Assembly: GCA_002897675.1 (NCBI GenBank) | Contig: BDSU01000036.1 | Coordinates: 1 to 64,000 of the forward strand | Reading direction: 5' to 3' | DNA length: 64,000 nucleotides | Source of the DNA: a bacterium BMS3Abin02 | GTDB taxonomy: Bacteria; Actinomycetota; Acidimicrobiia; Spongiisociales; UBA4744 | Part shown: piece by piece, positions 62,930 to 64,000 of the stretch | Numbering within the stretch: the stretch's first letter is position 1 | Layout: each line of letters starts with the position of its first letter | Made by a program: the position numbers and the translations under genes | Notes under the pieces: model-generated | Databases searched by the model: none | Seen by the model: the letters and a program-made list of their open reading frames with translations, nothing else | What the model was told of the DNA's origin: nothing

Positions 62930-64000
62930 GTGCGCCGGATCGGCACCGTCGCATTTCTGTCGGTCCTCGCCGTCGCCGTCCTTGCCGGCCCTGCAGCAGC
63001 CAAAGGATTCGATACGACCCGCGCCGTCGTGGAGGTCCAGGTGCAGGCCGACGGATCTCTCCTCGTGACCGAACACATCACGTTCGATTTCGACGGGGCG
63101 TTCAGCGGCGCCTATCGGGACATTCCACTTCGCCCCGGCGAGAAGATCGTCGACATAGCGGTGTCGGAGGACGGCACCGTCTATCAACCGGGTGCGTCCG
63201 CACAGCTCGGTTCCTCCGGCCTTCCCGACACGTTCGGCGTCGCGCAGCAGGGCAACCTCGAACGCATCGTCTGGCACTATGCCGCCGCCAACGAGCAACG
63301 CACGTTCACGGTCTCATACCGCTTCCTCGGTCTGGCCAAAGCCTATGACGATGTCGTCGACATCAACCTGCAGGTGTGGGGCGACCAGTGGAAAGGCGGA
63401 CTCGACTCACTCACCGCAACGATGACCCTGCCCGATACCCCGTCCGACGTTCGCGTGTGGGGGCATCCTGCGAGCGTCAACGGTACGACCTCTCTCGGCG
63501 CCGACGGCGCCTCGCCCGCACTCGAGGCGAGCGGTATCCCGGCCCAGCAATTCGTCGAGATGCGCGTCGTATTCCCACGATCCGCCCTGACTTCGATATC
63601 GGGTGCCACCGAGATCGCAGGGGACGGCCTCCCACGGATCCTCACCGAGGAGGAGGCCGAGGCAGCTCGCGCTTCTCGCGATCGGACCGCAGGACGCCTC
63701 TTGGCCATCGCGCTCGTGGTCATCACGTTCGTGCCCGCACTCAGCGCCGTCGCGTGGCTGTACCTGCGTTACGGGCGAGAGCCGCGGGTTGCCTACGATC
63801 GCGAGTATGAGCAGGAGCCACCGTCGGATGATCCGCCGGTGATCGTCGGCGGGCTTCTCTCCCAGGGAACGGTCGGTGTCCCGGAGTTCACCGCAACCCT
63901 GTTCGACTTGATCCGCAAGGGCGTCCTGACCGCCGGGCCCGTCACGGTCGAGCGCAAGACGTGGGGCGGCCTGCGAACCGAGCAGATCTCCGACCTCGAG
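62930..64000 (+). CDS. DUF2207 membrane protein, cut by the window end
   Basis: The first 357 codons are present and the frame is still open at 64000. A signal peptide (AFLSVLAVAVLAGPAAA) precedes an extracytoplasmic beta-rich domain typical of DUF2207 (RDIPLRPGEKI; LQVWGDQWKGGLDS). A membrane helix follows at about residues 262-282 (LLAIALVVITFVPALSAVAWLYL), then a cytoplasmic part (PPVIVGGLLSQGTVG). It starts on GTG. The function is unknown; the neighbour lemA is a frequent partner. Confidence 0.88.
   Translation, partial: MRRIGTVAFLSVLAVAVLAGPAAAKGFDTTRAVVEVQVQADGSLLVTEHITFDFDGAFSGAYRDIPLRPGEKIVDIAVSEDGTVYQPGASAQLGSSGLPDTFGVAQQGNLERIVWHYAAANEQRTFTVSYRFLGLAKAYDDVVDINLQVWGDQWKGGLDSLTATMTLPDTPSDVRVWGHPASVNGTTSLGADGASPALEASGIPAQQFVEMRVVFPRSALTSISGATEIAGDGLPRILTEEEAEAARASRDRTAGRLLAIALVVITFVPALSAVAWLYLRYGREPRVAYDREYEQEPPSDDPPVIVGGLLSQGTVGVPEFTATLFDLIRKGVLTAGPVTVERKTWGGLRTEQISDLE

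Overview
The window is a 64 kb piece of a GC-rich bacterial chromosome, almost certainly from the Actinobacteriota. The S10-spc-alpha ribosomal cluster order, GuaB3, the acpS-nnrD-alr-tsaEB-rimI-tsaD-groESL order, many GTG starts and CIRCE control of groESL all fit. The missing typical Streptomyces or Mycobacterium neighbours and the separate B12-binding mutase subunit suggest a deep-branching class such as Acidimicrobiia; that placement is inference. I saw no rRNA, tRNA, CRISPR array, transposase or integrase.

Layout. 1-15423: end of tuf, then a nearly gap-free run of ribosomal protein genes (rpsJ to rplO) with secY, adk, map, infA, rpmJ, rpsM, rpsK, rpsD, rpoA and rplQ, mostly joined by 1-8 base overlaps. 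15424-17950: a small accessory insert between rplQ and what looks like its original terminator; the last about 30 bases of rplQ are repeated at its far end. 18084-24541: an OSBS/NSAR-GNAT pair, Nudix and YIP1-type genes, truA, ilvA and the rplM-rpsI operon. 24555-36752: amino-sugar and cell-wall supply (glmM, a glmS ribozyme plus glmS, alr), acpS, nnrD, a P1 peptidase, a family 4 uracil-DNA glycosylase, the t6A genes tsaE, tsaB and tsaD with rimI, and a site-2-protease-like M50 peptidase. 37142-39192: groES-groEL behind two perfect CIRCE operators. 39244-49398: mixed metabolic genes, an orphan AbiEi-like/nuclease gene between palindromes, trpS behind a Trp-Trp leader peptide, guaB3 and guaA. 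49567-53619: a signalling cluster (CheA-type hybrid kinase, REC-GAF protein, membrane histidine kinase). 53846-64000: UvrD/PcrA helicase, transaldolase, an epimerase, a B12-binding subunit with sucCD, an MFS transporter, lemA and a DUF2207 protein cut by the window end.

Regulation and architecture visible in the bases: a full glmS ribozyme at 25992-26121; a transcription-attenuation leader for trpS at 44197-44290; twin CIRCE sites; a hairpin at the inferred 5' end of the rplM mRNA; and a repeated pattern in which a TANNNT -10 hexamer ends 6-8 bases before the start codon, pointing to widespread leaderless transcription. Two families of 49-bp palindromes and one 169-bp MITE-like palindrome sit at gene ends; some supply stop codons, and two single accessory genes are bracketed by copies.

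Limits: start codons were chosen by eye from overlap, Shine-Dalgarno and -10 spacing. Names rest on recognised motifs, not database searches. Two frameshifts are proposed from reading-frame continuity and could be assembly errors.
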